From Streptomyces sp. YIM 130001 (GTDB lineage Bacteria; Actinomycetota; Actinomycetes; Streptomycetales; Streptomycetaceae), in assembly GCF_003574445.1 (NCBI RefSeq), contig NZ_KZ984556.1, forward strand, positions 124,001 through 188,000: a stretch of 64,000 bases of DNA, read 5' to 3'. Position 1 is the first letter of the stretch; each line of letters opens with the position of its first letter. Under the pieces are notes generated by a model. That model saw nothing but the letters and a program-made list of their open reading frames with translations. It searched no databases and was not told the origin of the DNA. This document shows positions 52,108 through 61,214 of the stretch, piece by piece. Both the position numbers and the translations under genes were made by a program.

Positions 52108-53082
52108 TCAGAACAGAGCCCGTGCCAGCGCCGACCGTGCCGCGGAGACCCGCGGGTCGTCGGCGCCCACGACCTCGAACAGTTCCAGAAGGCGCACCCG
52201 CGCCGCGTTCCTGTCCTCGCCCGCGGTCCGCTTCACCGTCTCCACGAGGCGCCCGAAAGCGTCCTCGACATGGCCGCCGACCAGATCCAGGTCGGCGGCG
52301 GCGATCTGCGCGGCCACGTCGGCCGGCTTCTCGGCGGCGTCGGTTCGCACCTGCTGCGGGTCAAGACCCTGCACGCGCTGCAGGAGTTCGGCCTGTGCGA
52401 GACCCAGGGTGGCCTCGGTGTTGCCGGGGTCGTCGGTGAGGACCTTGCGGTACGCCTGGACCGCGCCGCCGAGGTCACCGGCGTCGAGGGCCTGGACCGC
52501 CGCCTCGAGAAGCGCGTCGTAGGGGCCCGCGGGCTCCTCCGCCTCTTCGGCCTCCCCCGGGGTCTCGGCCTCGGCGTCCACCGTCAGACCGGTGAGGCCG
52601 AAGCGCTGCTCGCCGACCTGGATCAGCTGGTCGAGCACCTGCCGGATCTCCGCCTCGGGCGAGGCTCCCTGGAAGAGCGGCAGCGCCTGACCGGCGACCA
52701 CCGCGAAGACCGCGGGGATCCCCTGGACACCGAACTGCTGCATCAGCATCTGGTTGGCGTCGACATCGATCTTGGCCAGGACGAACCGGCCGTTGTACTC
52801 GACGGCGAGGCGCTCCAGCAGGGGGCTGAGCTGCTTGCAGGGTTCGCACCACTCGGCCCAGAAGTCGATGACGACGGGCACCTCGGTGGAACGCTGCAGT
52901 ACGTCGTTCTCGAAGCCGGCCTCGTCGACATCGATCACCAGGCTCGCGGGCGACACGGCACCGCCGCCGCCCCGCCGTGCGTTGTCGGCGCGCGTCTGCT
53001 CCGCCTTCGTCTTGGCCTCCTGGGCCGCCTTCACCGCGCCGAGGTCGACGACTCCGCTCATGGACATGTTCCGTGGCTGCAT
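52108..53082 (-). CDS. YbbN-type thioredoxin-fold / TPR protein
   Basis: 324 residues: N-terminal linker, thioredoxin domain (about 45-160) with active site WCEPC at 78-82 in VIDFWAEWCEPCKQLSPLLERL and the cis-Pro in QGIPAVFAV, an acidic linker (about 190-205), then a tetratricopeptide-like helical part (PYDALLEAAVQALDAGDLGGAVQAYRKVLTDDPGNTEATLGLAQ) to the end. E. coli YbbN (CnoX) has this fusion and works as a holdase that passes clients to GroEL. Here the redox motif is complete, so disulfide activity is possible. The ATG at 53082 has GGAGG upstream. Confidence 0.9.
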   Translation of the reverse strand: MQPRNMSMSGVVDLGAVKAAQEAKTKAEQTRADNARRGGGGAVSPASLVIDVDEAGFENDVLQRSTEVPVVIDFWAEWCEPCKQLSPLLERLAVEYNGRFVLAKIDVDANQMLMQQFGVQGIPAVFAVVAGQALPLFQGASPEAEIRQVLDQLIQVGEQRFGLTGLTVDAEAETPGEAEEAEEPAGPYDALLEAAVQALDAGDLGGAVQAYRKVLTDDPGNTEATLGLAQAELLQRVQGLDPQQVRTDAAEKPADVAAQIAAADLDLVGGHVEDAFGRLVETVKRTAGEDRNAARVRLLELFEVVGADDPRVSAARSALARALF

Positions 53083-53497
53083 GAGTACATCCTCCCCCTT
53101 CCACGCGTGACTGTGAAAAGCACCCGGAAACCGGTCCGGACTCGGGCGCTCCCGGCGCTCCGCCGACCGCGGCCCGTCCGCAGCCCCCCGCCGGATTGCG
53201 AGGCGTACGGACAGGTCGTGGCCGGATGGCCGTGCAGACACCCTGGTTCCGGGCGGAAGCAGGCCGTATGGTCCCGAGGAGGACCCGGTGACCGCTGCGG
53301 GATCCCCATCCCGCACCGGAGGTCGGCACGGAGTCCCCACCCCGCGCCTGTGGTTGTCGCTCACCGAGCAGGCCTCAGCCTCCCGGCAATCTTTCGCTAC
53401 GCCTCGTAGCGTATATCCCGAGCGCCTCGGCCGCACACGGTTCCCCGGTGATCTGGCTCACGGATTCACCGGCGGGCGAACGTACTTACTGGCCGGT
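53083..53497. promoter_or_regulatory. Divergent region between the ybbN-type gene and the TetR gene
   Basis: 415 bp with no supported gene. CGCTACG-CCT-CGTAGCG (53395-53411) is a perfect dyad followed directly by TATATC, a -10-like box. Next to the TetR start, TACTGGCCGGTA (53487-53498) is palindromic at 10 of 12 positions and is a candidate autoregulatory site. Confidence 0.4.
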
Positions 53498-54151
53498 ATG
53501 GTCACCCGCATGTGCCGCACAACTCCGCGCTCCGGGCGGACGGGACGCCCCCGGAGCGCCGAGGCCGATGCCGCGATCCTGGAGGCGACCCGGACCGCGC
53601 TCGTCGACCTCGGCTGGTCGAAGCTGACGATGAGCGACGTCGCCCTGCGCGCGGGCGTCGCCAAGACGACCCTCTACCGGCGCTGGGGCAACAAGAGCGA
53701 GCTCGTCGTGGACGCCGTCGCCGTCCTCTTCGACGAGCTCGAACTCACCGACCGCGGCAGCCTCGCGGCCGATGTCGAGGGCGTGGTACGGCAGTTCGCG
53801 GAGCTGCTCGACCGCCCGGAGACCCGTACGGCACTGATGGCCGTGGTCGCCGAGTCCACCCGCGACGCGGCGCTCAGGGCCCGGATCAGGCACTCCATCG
53901 TCGACCGCCAGAAGCACCTCGTGCTGCTCGGCAGGCAGCGCGCCCAGGACCGCGGCGAACTCCCCGTGGAGGACGACGCGTCCACCGCCGCGCGTACCGC
54001 GGACCTCATCTTCGACGTGGTGGCGGGCGCGGTCGTGCACCGCTCCCTGGTGAGCGCGGAGCCGGTCGACAAGGAGTGGTCGCGCAGCTTCACCCTGCTG
54101 CTGCTCGGCGGCCTGGGGAACGTCAACGGCCCTGGGGCCACCGCGGGTTGA
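53498..54151 (+). CDS. TetR-family transcriptional regulator
   Basis: 217 residues from the ATG at 53498; no good ribosome binding site is present and the ATG directly follows the TACTGGCCGGTA dyad, so a leaderless start is possible (ATG at 53510 is the alternative). The helix-turn-helix is ILEATRTALVDLGWSKLTMSDVALRAGVAKTTLYRRWGNK. The ligand domain is of the TetR_C type (DRPETRTALMAVVAESTRDAALRARIRHSIVDRQ). It is convergent with icmA, whose promoter region carries a similar TTACT-type dyad. Confidence 0.92.
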   Translation: MVTRMCRTTPRSGRTGRPRSAEADAAILEATRTALVDLGWSKLTMSDVALRAGVAKTTLYRRWGNKSELVVDAVAVLFDELELTDRGSLAADVEGVVRQFAELLDRPETRTALMAVVAESTRDAALRARIRHSIVDRQKHLVLLGRQRAQDRGELPVEDDASTAARTADLIFDVVAGAVVHRSLVSAEPVDKEWSRSFTLLLLGGLGNVNGPGATAG

Positions 54152-54209
54152 GAGCACGGGAACGGGGCCCGAGGCACTCGCCCCGGACCCCGCGGACCGT
54201 CGCCGTACC

Positions 54210-55910
54210 TCAGAAGCCGGCGGGCTCCGTGTACACGCCCCACTCGTCGCGCAGTACGTCGCAGATCTCGCCGAGCGTGGCCTCGGCGCGGACCGCGTCC
54301 AGCATCGGGCCGATCATGTTCGCGCCGTCGCGGGCGGCGGCCAGCATCGCCTGGAGGCAGGACCTGACGCGTGCGTCGTCGCGACCGGCCTTGCGGTCGC
54401 CGAGCGCTCGCACCTGGTCTCGCTCGACCTCGTGGCTGACCCGCAGGATCTCCAGGTCCCCGGTGACCGAGCCGTGGTGCACATTGACCCCCACGACCCG
54501 CTTGTCGCCCTTCTCCAGGGCCTGCTGGTACTGGAAGGCCGCCTCGGCGATCTCGCCGGTGAACCAGCCGTCCTCGATCCCGCGCAGGATGCCCGAGGTG
54601 ATCGGTCCGATGGGGTGCTTGCCGTCCGGCCTGGCTCGCTGACCGCGCTCCCTGATCTGCTCGAAGATGTTCTCCGCGTCCGCCTCGATACGGTCGGTGA
54701 GCTGCTCGATGAACCAGGAACCGCCCAGCGGGTCGGCCACGTTGGCGACCCCGGTCTCCTCCATCAGGACCTGCTGGGTGCGCAGTGCGATCTCCGCGGC
54801 CTGCTCGCTGGGCAGGGCGAGGGTCTCGTCCAGGGCGTTGGTGTGCAGCGAGTTGGTGCCGCCGAGCACTGCGGCCAGGGCCTCCACGGCGGTCCGTACG
54901 ACGTTGTTGTACGGCTGCTGGGCGGTCAGCGAGACACCGGCCGTCTGGGTGTGGAAGCGCAGCCACTGCGCCTTGTCCGTCTTCGCGCCGTAGACGTCCC
55001 GCAGCCAGCGCGCCCAGATGCGGCGCGCGGCACGGAACTTGGCGATCTCCTCGAAGAAGTCCAGATGCGCGTCGAAGAAGAAGCTCAGGCCCGGTGCGAA
55101 GACGTCGACGTCGAGCCCGCGGGACAGTCCCAGCTCCACGTACCCGAAGCCGTCCGCGAGGGTGTACGCCAGCTCCTGCGCGGCCGTCGAGCCGGCCTCG
55201 CGGATGTGGTACCCGGAGACCGAGAGGGGCTTGTACGCCGGGATGTCCCGCGCGCAGTACTCCATCAGGTCGCCGATCAGGCGGAGATGGGGCTCGGGCC
55301 CGAAGAGCCACTCCTTCTGCGCGATGTACTCCTTGAAGATGTCGGTCTGCAGCGTGCCGTTGAGCACGCCGGGGTCGACGCCCTGCCGCTCGGCGGCGAC
55401 CAGGTACATGCAGAAGACCGGCACGGCGGGGCCGGAGATCGTCATGGAGGTGGTGACGTCGGCCAGCGGGATGTCCTTGAACAGGACCTCCATGTCGGCC
55501 GCCGAGTCGATGGCGACACCGCAGTGGCCGACCTCGCCGAGCGAACGCGGGTCGTCCGAGTCGCGTCCCATCAGGGTCGGCATGTCGAAGGCGACGGAGA
55601 GCCCGCCGCCGCCGTTCGCCAGGATGGTGCGGTAGCGCTCGTTCGTCTGCTCGGCGTTGCCGAAGCCGGCGAACTGGCGGATCGTCCAGGTGCGTCCGCG
55701 GTAGCCGGTCGGGTGCAGACCCCGGGTGAACGGGTACTCGCCGGGCCAGCCGATCCGCTCGAAGCCCTCGTAGCTGTCCCCTTCCCGCGGCCCGTAGACC
55801 GGCTCGACGGGATCGCCGGAGAGCGTGGAGAAGTCGGCGTCGCGCTTGCGTGCGGCGTCGAACCGGTCCTGCCAGCGGCGGCGGCCTTCTTCGATGGCGT
55901 GAGCGTCCAT
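54210..55910 (-). CDS. icmA: Isobutyryl-CoA mutase large subunit
   Basis: Coenzyme B12-dependent carbon-skeleton isomerisation of isobutyryl-CoA to n-butyryl-CoA, linking valine breakdown to butyrate and polyketide precursors. 566 residues starting MDAHAIEEGRRRWQDRFDAA, the exact length of the Streptomyces cinnamonensis enzyme. The residues separating it from methylmalonyl-CoA mutase are present at the same numbers: Phe80 (Tyr in the latter) in WTIRQFAGF and Gln198 (Arg in the latter) in IAQKE. The B12-binding small subunit IcmB is a separate protein and is not in the window. A strong dyad lies 9 bp before the ATG. Confidence 0.95.
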   Translation of the reverse strand: MDAHAIEEGRRRWQDRFDAARKRDADFSTLSGDPVEPVYGPREGDSYEGFERIGWPGEYPFTRGLHPTGYRGRTWTIRQFAGFGNAEQTNERYRTILANGGGGLSVAFDMPTLMGRDSDDPRSLGEVGHCGVAIDSAADMEVLFKDIPLADVTTSMTISGPAVPVFCMYLVAAERQGVDPGVLNGTLQTDIFKEYIAQKEWLFGPEPHLRLIGDLMEYCARDIPAYKPLSVSGYHIREAGSTAAQELAYTLADGFGYVELGLSRGLDVDVFAPGLSFFFDAHLDFFEEIAKFRAARRIWARWLRDVYGAKTDKAQWLRFHTQTAGVSLTAQQPYNNVVRTAVEALAAVLGGTNSLHTNALDETLALPSEQAAEIALRTQQVLMEETGVANVADPLGGSWFIEQLTDRIEADAENIFEQIRERGQRARPDGKHPIGPITSGILRGIEDGWFTGEIAEAAFQYQQALEKGDKRVVGVNVHHGSVTGDLEILRVSHEVERDQVRALGDRKAGRDDARVRSCLQAMLAAARDGANMIGPMLDAVRAEATLGEICDVLRDEWGVYTEPAGF

Positions 55911-55918
55911 ACCTTCGA

Positions 55919-55942
55919 ATTTACTTGGACGTCCTAGTAAAT
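55919..55942. promoter_or_regulatory. 24-bp TetR-type operator upstream of icmA
   Basis: ATTTACTTGGAC is followed at once by GTCCTAGTAAAT; the halves are reverse complements at 11 of 12 positions. It lies 9-32 bp before the icmA ATG, where a bound repressor would block transcription. The half-site TTACTnGG recalls TTACTGG in front of the neighbouring TetR gene. Confidence 0.7.
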
Positions 55943-56029
55943 GTCGATGGCAGACGGCGACGGGTTGTCCGCGGGAGCCCGGAGGCGGGTGCGGGAGCCC
56001 CGCGCCCGGACGGGCGGCGGGGCCGGTCG

Positions 56030-56368
56030 CTAGGCCTTCGCCGGCGCCGTGGAAGTGTCGGCGACCAGCGGCTCCAGCTCGCGCGAGACCTTGCGCTCGA
56101 CGAAGAAGGCGGCGGTCGGAATCGTGCCGGCGATCAGCACCCACAGCTGACGGGCGACCGGCCACCTGGCCTTGGAGCCGAGGTCGAAGGCGAAGACGAG
56201 GTACACGACGTACAGCCAGCCGTGCGCGATGCTGACGACCCGGGTGAAGTCGGCCGCACCGTCCATGTCCAGGAGGTACTTGGCGATCATGCCGAGGGTG
56301 AGCAGGACCAGCACGACACCGGTCACGTAGGCCATCACGCGGTAGCGGGTCAGCACGCTTTTCTTCAT
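56030..56368 (-). CDS. DUF3817-type membrane protein
   Basis: 112 residues with three predicted spans: RVMAYVTGVVLVLLTLGMIAKYLL, then IAHGWLYVVYLVFAFDLG and QLWVLIAGTIPTAAFFVER. The HGWLYVVYL segment and the T-x-P-x-x-x-F-x-x-E-R ending are typical of the DUF3817 family, whose function is unknown. It is preceded and followed by short gaps and is not clearly in an operon. Confidence 0.82.
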   Translation of the reverse strand: MKKSVLTRYRVMAYVTGVVLVLLTLGMIAKYLLDMDGAADFTRVVSIAHGWLYVVYLVFAFDLGSKARWPVARQLWVLIAGTIPTAAFFVERKVSRELEPLVADTSTAPAKA

Positions 56369-56499
56369 GCGGTCGAGCGTAACCGGGCGGATCGGGCGAT
56401 CTTCCGCCGGGTCGCGGAGCCGGCCCGCGTGCCGCCGGCACGCCTCGGACGTGCCTCGCACCTCCCCCGGCGAGGACGCCCCGAGCCGACGCATCGCTG

Positions 56500-57096
56500 T
56501 CAGGGGGCGTACACCTGGCCGGTCTGGGCGCCCTCCACGGACCGGACGTAGGCCTGGGCGACGTCGGCGAGGTCGACCGGCGCCATGCCGGGGAAGAAGG
56601 CGCCGTAGTCGCCCAGGCTCTCGGTGAAGACCGTGGGGCTGACCGCGTTGACGCGCTGCGGGGAGATCTCGATGGCGGCGGCCCGCACGAACGACTCCAG
56701 TGCACCGTTGGCCATCGAGGCGGCGCTGCCGGTGAGGATCGGCTCGCGGGACAGCACCCCGGTGATCAGGGTGAAGGAGCCGCGCTCCGCGATGCGGACG
56801 ACTCCCTGCCGCACCACGTCGATCTGGCTCGACACCTTGCCGTGGAACGCGGCCAGGTAGTCGGCGGGCGCCATCTCGGTGACGGGCTTGTAGGGCACGT
56901 CACCGGCGGCGCTGACGACCGCGTCCAACCGCCCCGCCCGGTCGTACATCTCGGTGACCTGCGCCGGATCGCTGATGTCGTACCGCAGATCGCCGCCGCG
57001 GCGGCCCACGGTGAGCACGTCGTGGCCGCGGCCGGTCAGGGTCTTGTGGAGCGCGGTGCCGAGCGTGCCGGTGGCCCCGATGAGGAGAATGTTCAT
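56500..57096 (-). CDS. Short-chain dehydrogenase/reductase
   Basis: 198 residues. The N-terminal NAD(P) loop is LIGATGTLGTALHKTL, a shortened G-x-x-G-x-x-G form, and VVSAAGDVPYKPV follows. The usual Ser-Tyr-Lys triad is not complete: where YxxxK is expected the sequence reads SAASMANGALESF, so the catalytic Tyr is missing. This is a feature of the compact atypical SDR group. Activity therefore needs caution. It is divergent from a LysR gene 70 bp away, which probably controls it. Confidence 0.85.
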   Translation of the reverse strand: MNILLIGATGTLGTALHKTLTGRGHDVLTVGRRGGDLRYDISDPAQVTEMYDRAGRLDAVVSAAGDVPYKPVTEMAPADYLAAFHGKVSSQIDVVRQGVVRIAERGSFTLITGVLSREPILTGSAASMANGALESFVRAAAIEISPQRVNAVSPTVFTESLGDYGAFFPGMAPVDLADVAQAYVRSVEGAQTGQVYAP

Positions 57097-57166
57097 GGCC
57101 GTGACGCTATGACCGGCGCACGACCGGAGGGAAATGCCTCCTGGGGTGGACTTATGCTCGGAGGTT

Positions 57167-58072
57167 ATGAATGTGGAACTGCGGCACCTGCGGGCCCTGG
57201 CCGCGATCGGCGACGACGGCACGATCACCGGCGCCGCGGCGGCGCTCCACATCACCCAGCCGGCACTCTCCCGGACCCTGGAGCAGCTCGAGACCCGGGT
57301 CGGCGTCCGGCTCGTGGACCGCACCACGCGCAGCCTGGCGCTCACCGAGGTGGGGCGACGGCTTCATGAGCGGGCGCACGCGATCCTGCGTCAGACCGAG
57401 GACGCGCTGACGGAGGCCGCGGCCGGGGCGCGTCCGCTGCGTATCGGCTTCGCCTGGGCGGCGCTCGGGGACCGTACGGTGCCGCTGCTGCGCGCGTGGC
57501 GGGACGAACACCCGGACACACCGGTGCGGGTGCACCGCGACGACGATCCGGAGGCGGCCCTGCGCAGGGGCGAGACCGATGCGGCCCTCATGCGCACGAC
57601 GCCGTCCTCGGGCGGGGGCCTCGAGGTACGGACGCTGTACCGGGAGCGGCGGCTGGCCGCCGTGTCGGAGGAAGATCCGCTGGCGCGTAAGCCTTCCGTG
57701 CGGCTGGCCGACCTGGCGGACCGGGAGGTGGTGCTCTGCGCCACCGCCGCGACGACGGCAGGCCTGTGGCCGGCGGGGCAGCGGCCGTCCGCGTTCGAAG
57801 TGGCCAACGTCGACGAATGGCTCACGGTCATCGCCACCGGCGAGGCCGTCGGTGTCACCGCCGAGGCCACCGAGCACAGCCACCCGCACCCCGGCGTCCG
57901 GTACCTCCCGCTCTCCGGCGTCCCGCCCGTCACGGTCGACTTCGTCCGGCCGCGCACGCCGACGCATCCGGCGACGGCCGCGTTCCTGGCCCACTTGCAG
58001 CACATGACGAGCGCCGCGGGTCCCCTTCACCGCCTTCACCAGCGGAGCGACGACGAGCCCCAGGTGTATTGA
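57167..58072 (+). CDS. LysR-family transcriptional regulator
   Basis: 301 residues with the standard winged-helix start MNVELRHLRALAAIGDDGTI, AAAALHITQPALSRTLEQLE and LVDRTTRSLALTEVG, followed by a periplasmic-binding-like ligand domain (LRIGFAWAALGDRTVPLLRAW). TATGCT (57153-57158) lies 8 nt before the ATG and GGAGG only 2 nt before it. Arms GCCTCC (57136) and GGAGG (57161) flank the promoter. The neighbouring SDR gene is the natural target. Confidence 0.92.
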   Translation: MNVELRHLRALAAIGDDGTITGAAAALHITQPALSRTLEQLETRVGVRLVDRTTRSLALTEVGRRLHERAHAILRQTEDALTEAAAGARPLRIGFAWAALGDRTVPLLRAWRDEHPDTPVRVHRDDDPEAALRRGETDAALMRTTPSSGGGLEVRTLYRERRLAAVSEEDPLARKPSVRLADLADREVVLCATAATTAGLWPAGQRPSAFEVANVDEWLTVIATGEAVGVTAEATEHSHPHPGVRYLPLSGVPPVTVDFVRPRTPTHPATAAFLAHLQHMTSAAGPLHRLHQRSDDEPQVY

Positions 58073-58167
58073 TCGCGAGCGTTGTCGACGGCCGACGGTC
58101 GTCGGGCTTGGTCACGGGGACGGCCCGATGCGGGGTGGAGGTGTCCGGGCAGGCAGCCGACGGACGC

Positions 58168-58677
58168 TCAGGCCTCGTCGAAGTCGTGGGCGGCGACGCG
58201 CAGCGGGCGCAGCATGGCGAAGATCTCCCCGCACTCCTCGGCGTCGTACGCCCCGAGCCCGAAGTCCATCTCCATCAGGTCGGCGGTCGCCGCGTCGACC
58301 ACCTCGCGGCCCTTGTCGGTGATGGTGGCGAGGGTGCCGCGGCCGTCGTTGGGGTTCGGGCGCTTGTCGACCAGGCCGGACTTCACCAGGCGGTCCACCG
58401 TGTTCGTCACCGAGGTCGGGTGCACCATCAGGCGCTCGCCGATCTTGGACATCGGCAGTTCGCCGGCCTGGGAGAAGGTGAGCAGAACCAGCGCCTCGTA
58501 GCGGGCGAACGTCAGGCCGTACGGCTTGACCACCGCGTCGACCTCGGCGAGCAGGATCTGATGGGCGCGCATGATGGAGGTGATCGCGGCCATCGAGGGC
58601 ACGGCTCCCCACCGCCGCTGCCACAGTTCGTCGGCTCGGGCGATGGGGTCGAAGGGGAGGCTGAGCGGCTTCGGCAC
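58168..58677 (-). CDS. MarR-family transcriptional regulator
   Basis: 169 residues with a long N-terminal helix, the winged helix YEALVLLTFSQAGELPMSKIGERLMVHPTSVTNTVDRLVKSGLVDKR and the wing NPNDGRGTLATITDKG. It starts 10 bp after the stop of the MFS transporter gene on the same strand, so the two are an operon and the regulator may control the exporter. It is convergent with the LysR gene, 95 bp away. Confidence 0.92.
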   Translation of the reverse strand: MPKPLSLPFDPIARADELWQRRWGAVPSMAAITSIMRAHQILLAEVDAVVKPYGLTFARYEALVLLTFSQAGELPMSKIGERLMVHPTSVTNTVDRLVKSGLVDKRPNPNDGRGTLATITDKGREVVDAATADLMEMDFGLGAYDAEECGEIFAMLRPLRVAAHDFDEA

Positions 58678-58687
58678 GGGGCAGACC

Positions 58688-59944
58688 CTACCGGTCGGTC
58701 ATATGTCGGTCTGCCCTGTCTCGCAGTTCGGTCGGCACGGCTCCGGCACGGCGGGCCTCGAGCACCAGAGCCAGGGCGCAGACCGTGCCGAGGGCGCCCG
58801 CGCCGGCGACCGTCAGGTGCACCGGGAGGAACTCGGCGGCGAGTCCGGCCAGTGCCATACCGAGGCCCTGCACCGTCATCAGGCCGGCGGTCATCAGAGT
58901 CATCGCCCGCCCCTTGAGCTCCTCGGGCACGGCCGCCACGAACCACCGGTCGAGCCCGATCTCGTACGCCGCCGCACCGGCGAGGGTGAGCAGGACCAGG
59001 GCGAACGCCAGGCCCGGGCGGGCGGCGTAGAGCAGGAACGGCAGCAGCCCGGCGCCCGCGAGCGGCAGCACGATGCGCGAGCGGGTACGCGGGCTCAGCC
59101 GGGAGCCGGTGAACAGTTCGGCGGCGATGTGCCCCACCGGCATCGCGCACATCAGCAGGCCGAGCGCAGCGGGCCCGGCGCCGATCGCCTCGGCGTACGG
59201 GGCGGCCAGCGCCTCCGGCGCGACCACGAACAGCGGCTGCACCCAGAACAGCAGCATCAGGACGCGCACCCGCCGGTCGGCGAACAGCTGCCGGGCGCCG
59301 GACAGCGAGGCACGGAGCAGCGCCCCGTCCTCGGCGGCGCGGGCGCGGGCGGGCCGGCGCCGGGTGCCGAAGCGCAGCAGGGCGGCCGAGCACAGGAAGG
59401 TGACGAGGGTGATGCCGATGGCGCCGCGCGGTGACACCGCGGCGAGCAGCAGCCCGCCGAGGCCGAAGCCGGCGAGCAGGGCGCTCTGCGAGACGATGCG
59501 CAGCAAGGAGCGGCCCAGCACGAAGAGTTCGCCCTCGCCGAGGATGTCGGTGAGCGCCGCCATCCGCGTACCGGTGAAGACCGGGGAGATGCCCGCGATC
59601 ACGCAGCGCAGGGCGAGCAGGCCGCCGACCGGGGTGCCGGGCAGCACCATCACGGCGACGCAGCCGGCGCAGAGCAGGTCGCAGACGACGAGCACCCGGC
59701 GGGCGGGGTAGCGGTCGGCGACGCCGGCGAGGAGCGTGCCGGCGACGACGTACGGCAGGAAGCCGAGCGCGAAGGTGAGGGCGCTGAGCAGCGGCGATCC
59801 GGTGAGGTCGTAGACGAGCACGGTCAGTGCGAGCTCGCTGACGACGACGCCGAGCAGCGACAGCAGGTGCGCGGCGAACACGGCGCGGAACTCGCGCACG
59901 GCGAACACGGGGCGGTAGCCCCGGGGGTGGGGTGCGGTCGGCAT
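58688..59944 (-). CDS. MFS transporter
   Basis: 418 residues with 12 predicted spans. The first half has LGFLPYVVAGTLLAGVADRYPARRVLVVCDLL, the MFS motif A in the loop between spans 2 and 3. EnTS/MefA-like layout suggests drug or siderophore export. It heads an operon with a MarR regulator and is divergent from an ArsR-like regulator (169 bp), so it may be controlled from both sides. Substrate unknown. Confidence 0.9.
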   Translation of the reverse strand: MPTAPHPRGYRPVFAVREFRAVFAAHLLSLLGVVVSELALTVLVYDLTGSPLLSALTFALGFLPYVVAGTLLAGVADRYPARRVLVVCDLLCAGCVAVMVLPGTPVGGLLALRCVIAGISPVFTGTRMAALTDILGEGELFVLGRSLLRIVSQSALLAGFGLGGLLLAAVSPRGAIGITLVTFLCSAALLRFGTRRRPARARAAEDGALLRASLSGARQLFADRRVRVLMLLFWVQPLFVVAPEALAAPYAEAIGAGPAALGLLMCAMPVGHIAAELFTGSRLSPRTRSRIVLPLAGAGLLPFLLYAARPGLAFALVLLTLAGAAAYEIGLDRWFVAAVPEELKGRAMTLMTAGLMTVQGLGMALAGLAAEFLPVHLTVAGAGALGTVCALALVLEARRAGAVPTELRDRADRHMTDR

Positions 59945-60112
59945 GAGGACCACAGTGGCGGGGCCGGCCCTCGGTCCGAAGGCTTTCGTCCTGGGCCGAA
60001 ACTTGCCGAACGGGAGGCGGGCGAGCAGGCAGGCTTGCGGCGCGTACCCCCGGGCACACCCGCGCACACGGGGTTCGTACGATCGCCGTGCCCGAGGAGA
60101 AGGGACCCACCG

Positions 60113-61138
60113 GTGGCGAACCAGCTGCACTTCGGCCCGGAGGACCTGATGCGCTGTCGGTTCGCGGTGTCACCGCTGTGGGAGACGCAGGAGGCGGTCC
60201 GCACGCTCGCCCGCCCCGAACGGTACGGCTACCACCAGCCGTGGCTGCGCCGGATCCGGCAGGCAGCGGCGGGGCTCGATCTGCGGCCGATGTGGCTGCT
60301 GATGCCGCGGCGCGGGTACGCCCCGGACTTCTTCTGCCGTGCGCCGCTCGGGCCCGGGCCGTCCTTCGACGCCGAGATCGCCCGCGTACGGGAGACGTCC
60401 GCCGAGGCGGCGCACACGGACATCGCCCTGGCGCTCGCCGACACCCCTGGTGCGCTCGAGTCGGCGATCGGACGGGCCATGCTCGCGGACCCGGAGCGGG
60501 CAGTGCGGGACCTGGCGGATCTGCTCGAGCGGACCTGGCGGCTGCTGGTCGAACCGGAGTGGCCACGGCTGCGGGCGCTCCTCGACGCGGACGTGGCGTA
60601 CCACTCGCGGCGCCTAGCGCAGGTCGGCTTCGAGCGGGTGGTGGGGGAACTGAGCCCGCGGCTGAGGTGGACGGACTCGACGTTGACGATCGAGGGTCCG
60701 GTGGCGCACCACGAGCGGGTCCTCGGCGGCCAGGGTCTCGTCCTGATGCCGAGCGTCTTCGCCTGGCCGAACGTGGTCAGCGGGTACGAGCCGCCCTGGC
60801 AGCCGGCTGTGGTCTATCCGGCGCGCGGCATCGGGAGCCTGTGGACGGCGGCGCCCGATGCCGCGCCGGCCGCGCTCGCCCGGCTGCTCGGCCGGACCAG
60901 GGCGGACGTGCTCTGCGCACTCGACGGGCCGGTCGGCACCAGCACCCTGGCCCGGCGTCTCGGGCTCGCCCTGTCCTCGGTCTCGGGCCATCTGAAGGTC
61001 CTCCGGTCGGCGGGTCTGCTCACCTCACGGAGGTACGGGCACGAGGTGCTGTACGCGCGCACCGCGCTCGGCATCGCCCTTGCCACCGGCGGGAGTTCGG
61101 CGGTGATCGACGCAGGGGACGCTGCTGACCAGCAGTAA
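60113..61138 (+). CDS. ArsR-like winged-helix regulator with large N-terminal domain
   Basis: 341 residues from a GTG with AAGGGA upstream. About 250 residues of a poorly described domain (LHFGPEDLMRCRFAVSPLWETQEAVRTL, HERVLGGQGLVLMPSVFAWPNVV) precede a C-terminal winged helix (ARLLGRTRADVLCALDGPVGTSTLARRLGLALSSVSGHLKVLRSAGLLTSRRYGHEVLYART). This DUF5937/ArsR arrangement is common in Streptomyces next to MFS exporters, as here. The ligand is unknown. Confidence 0.88.
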   Translation: MANQLHFGPEDLMRCRFAVSPLWETQEAVRTLARPERYGYHQPWLRRIRQAAAGLDLRPMWLLMPRRGYAPDFFCRAPLGPGPSFDAEIARVRETSAEAAHTDIALALADTPGALESAIGRAMLADPERAVRDLADLLERTWRLLVEPEWPRLRALLDADVAYHSRRLAQVGFERVVGELSPRLRWTDSTLTIEGPVAHHERVLGGQGLVLMPSVFAWPNVVSGYEPPWQPAVVYPARGIGSLWTAAPDAAPAALARLLGRTRADVLCALDGPVGTSTLARRLGLALSSVSGHLKVLRSAGLLTSRRYGHEVLYARTALGIALATGGSSAVIDAGDAADQQ

Positions 61139-61214
61139 CCCGACGCGCGCGGAATGTGACCGACATGTAACGCTTGTCCGGTTCTAGCCGTGCGCCGTCG
61201 CCCAAGGGGGCCGC

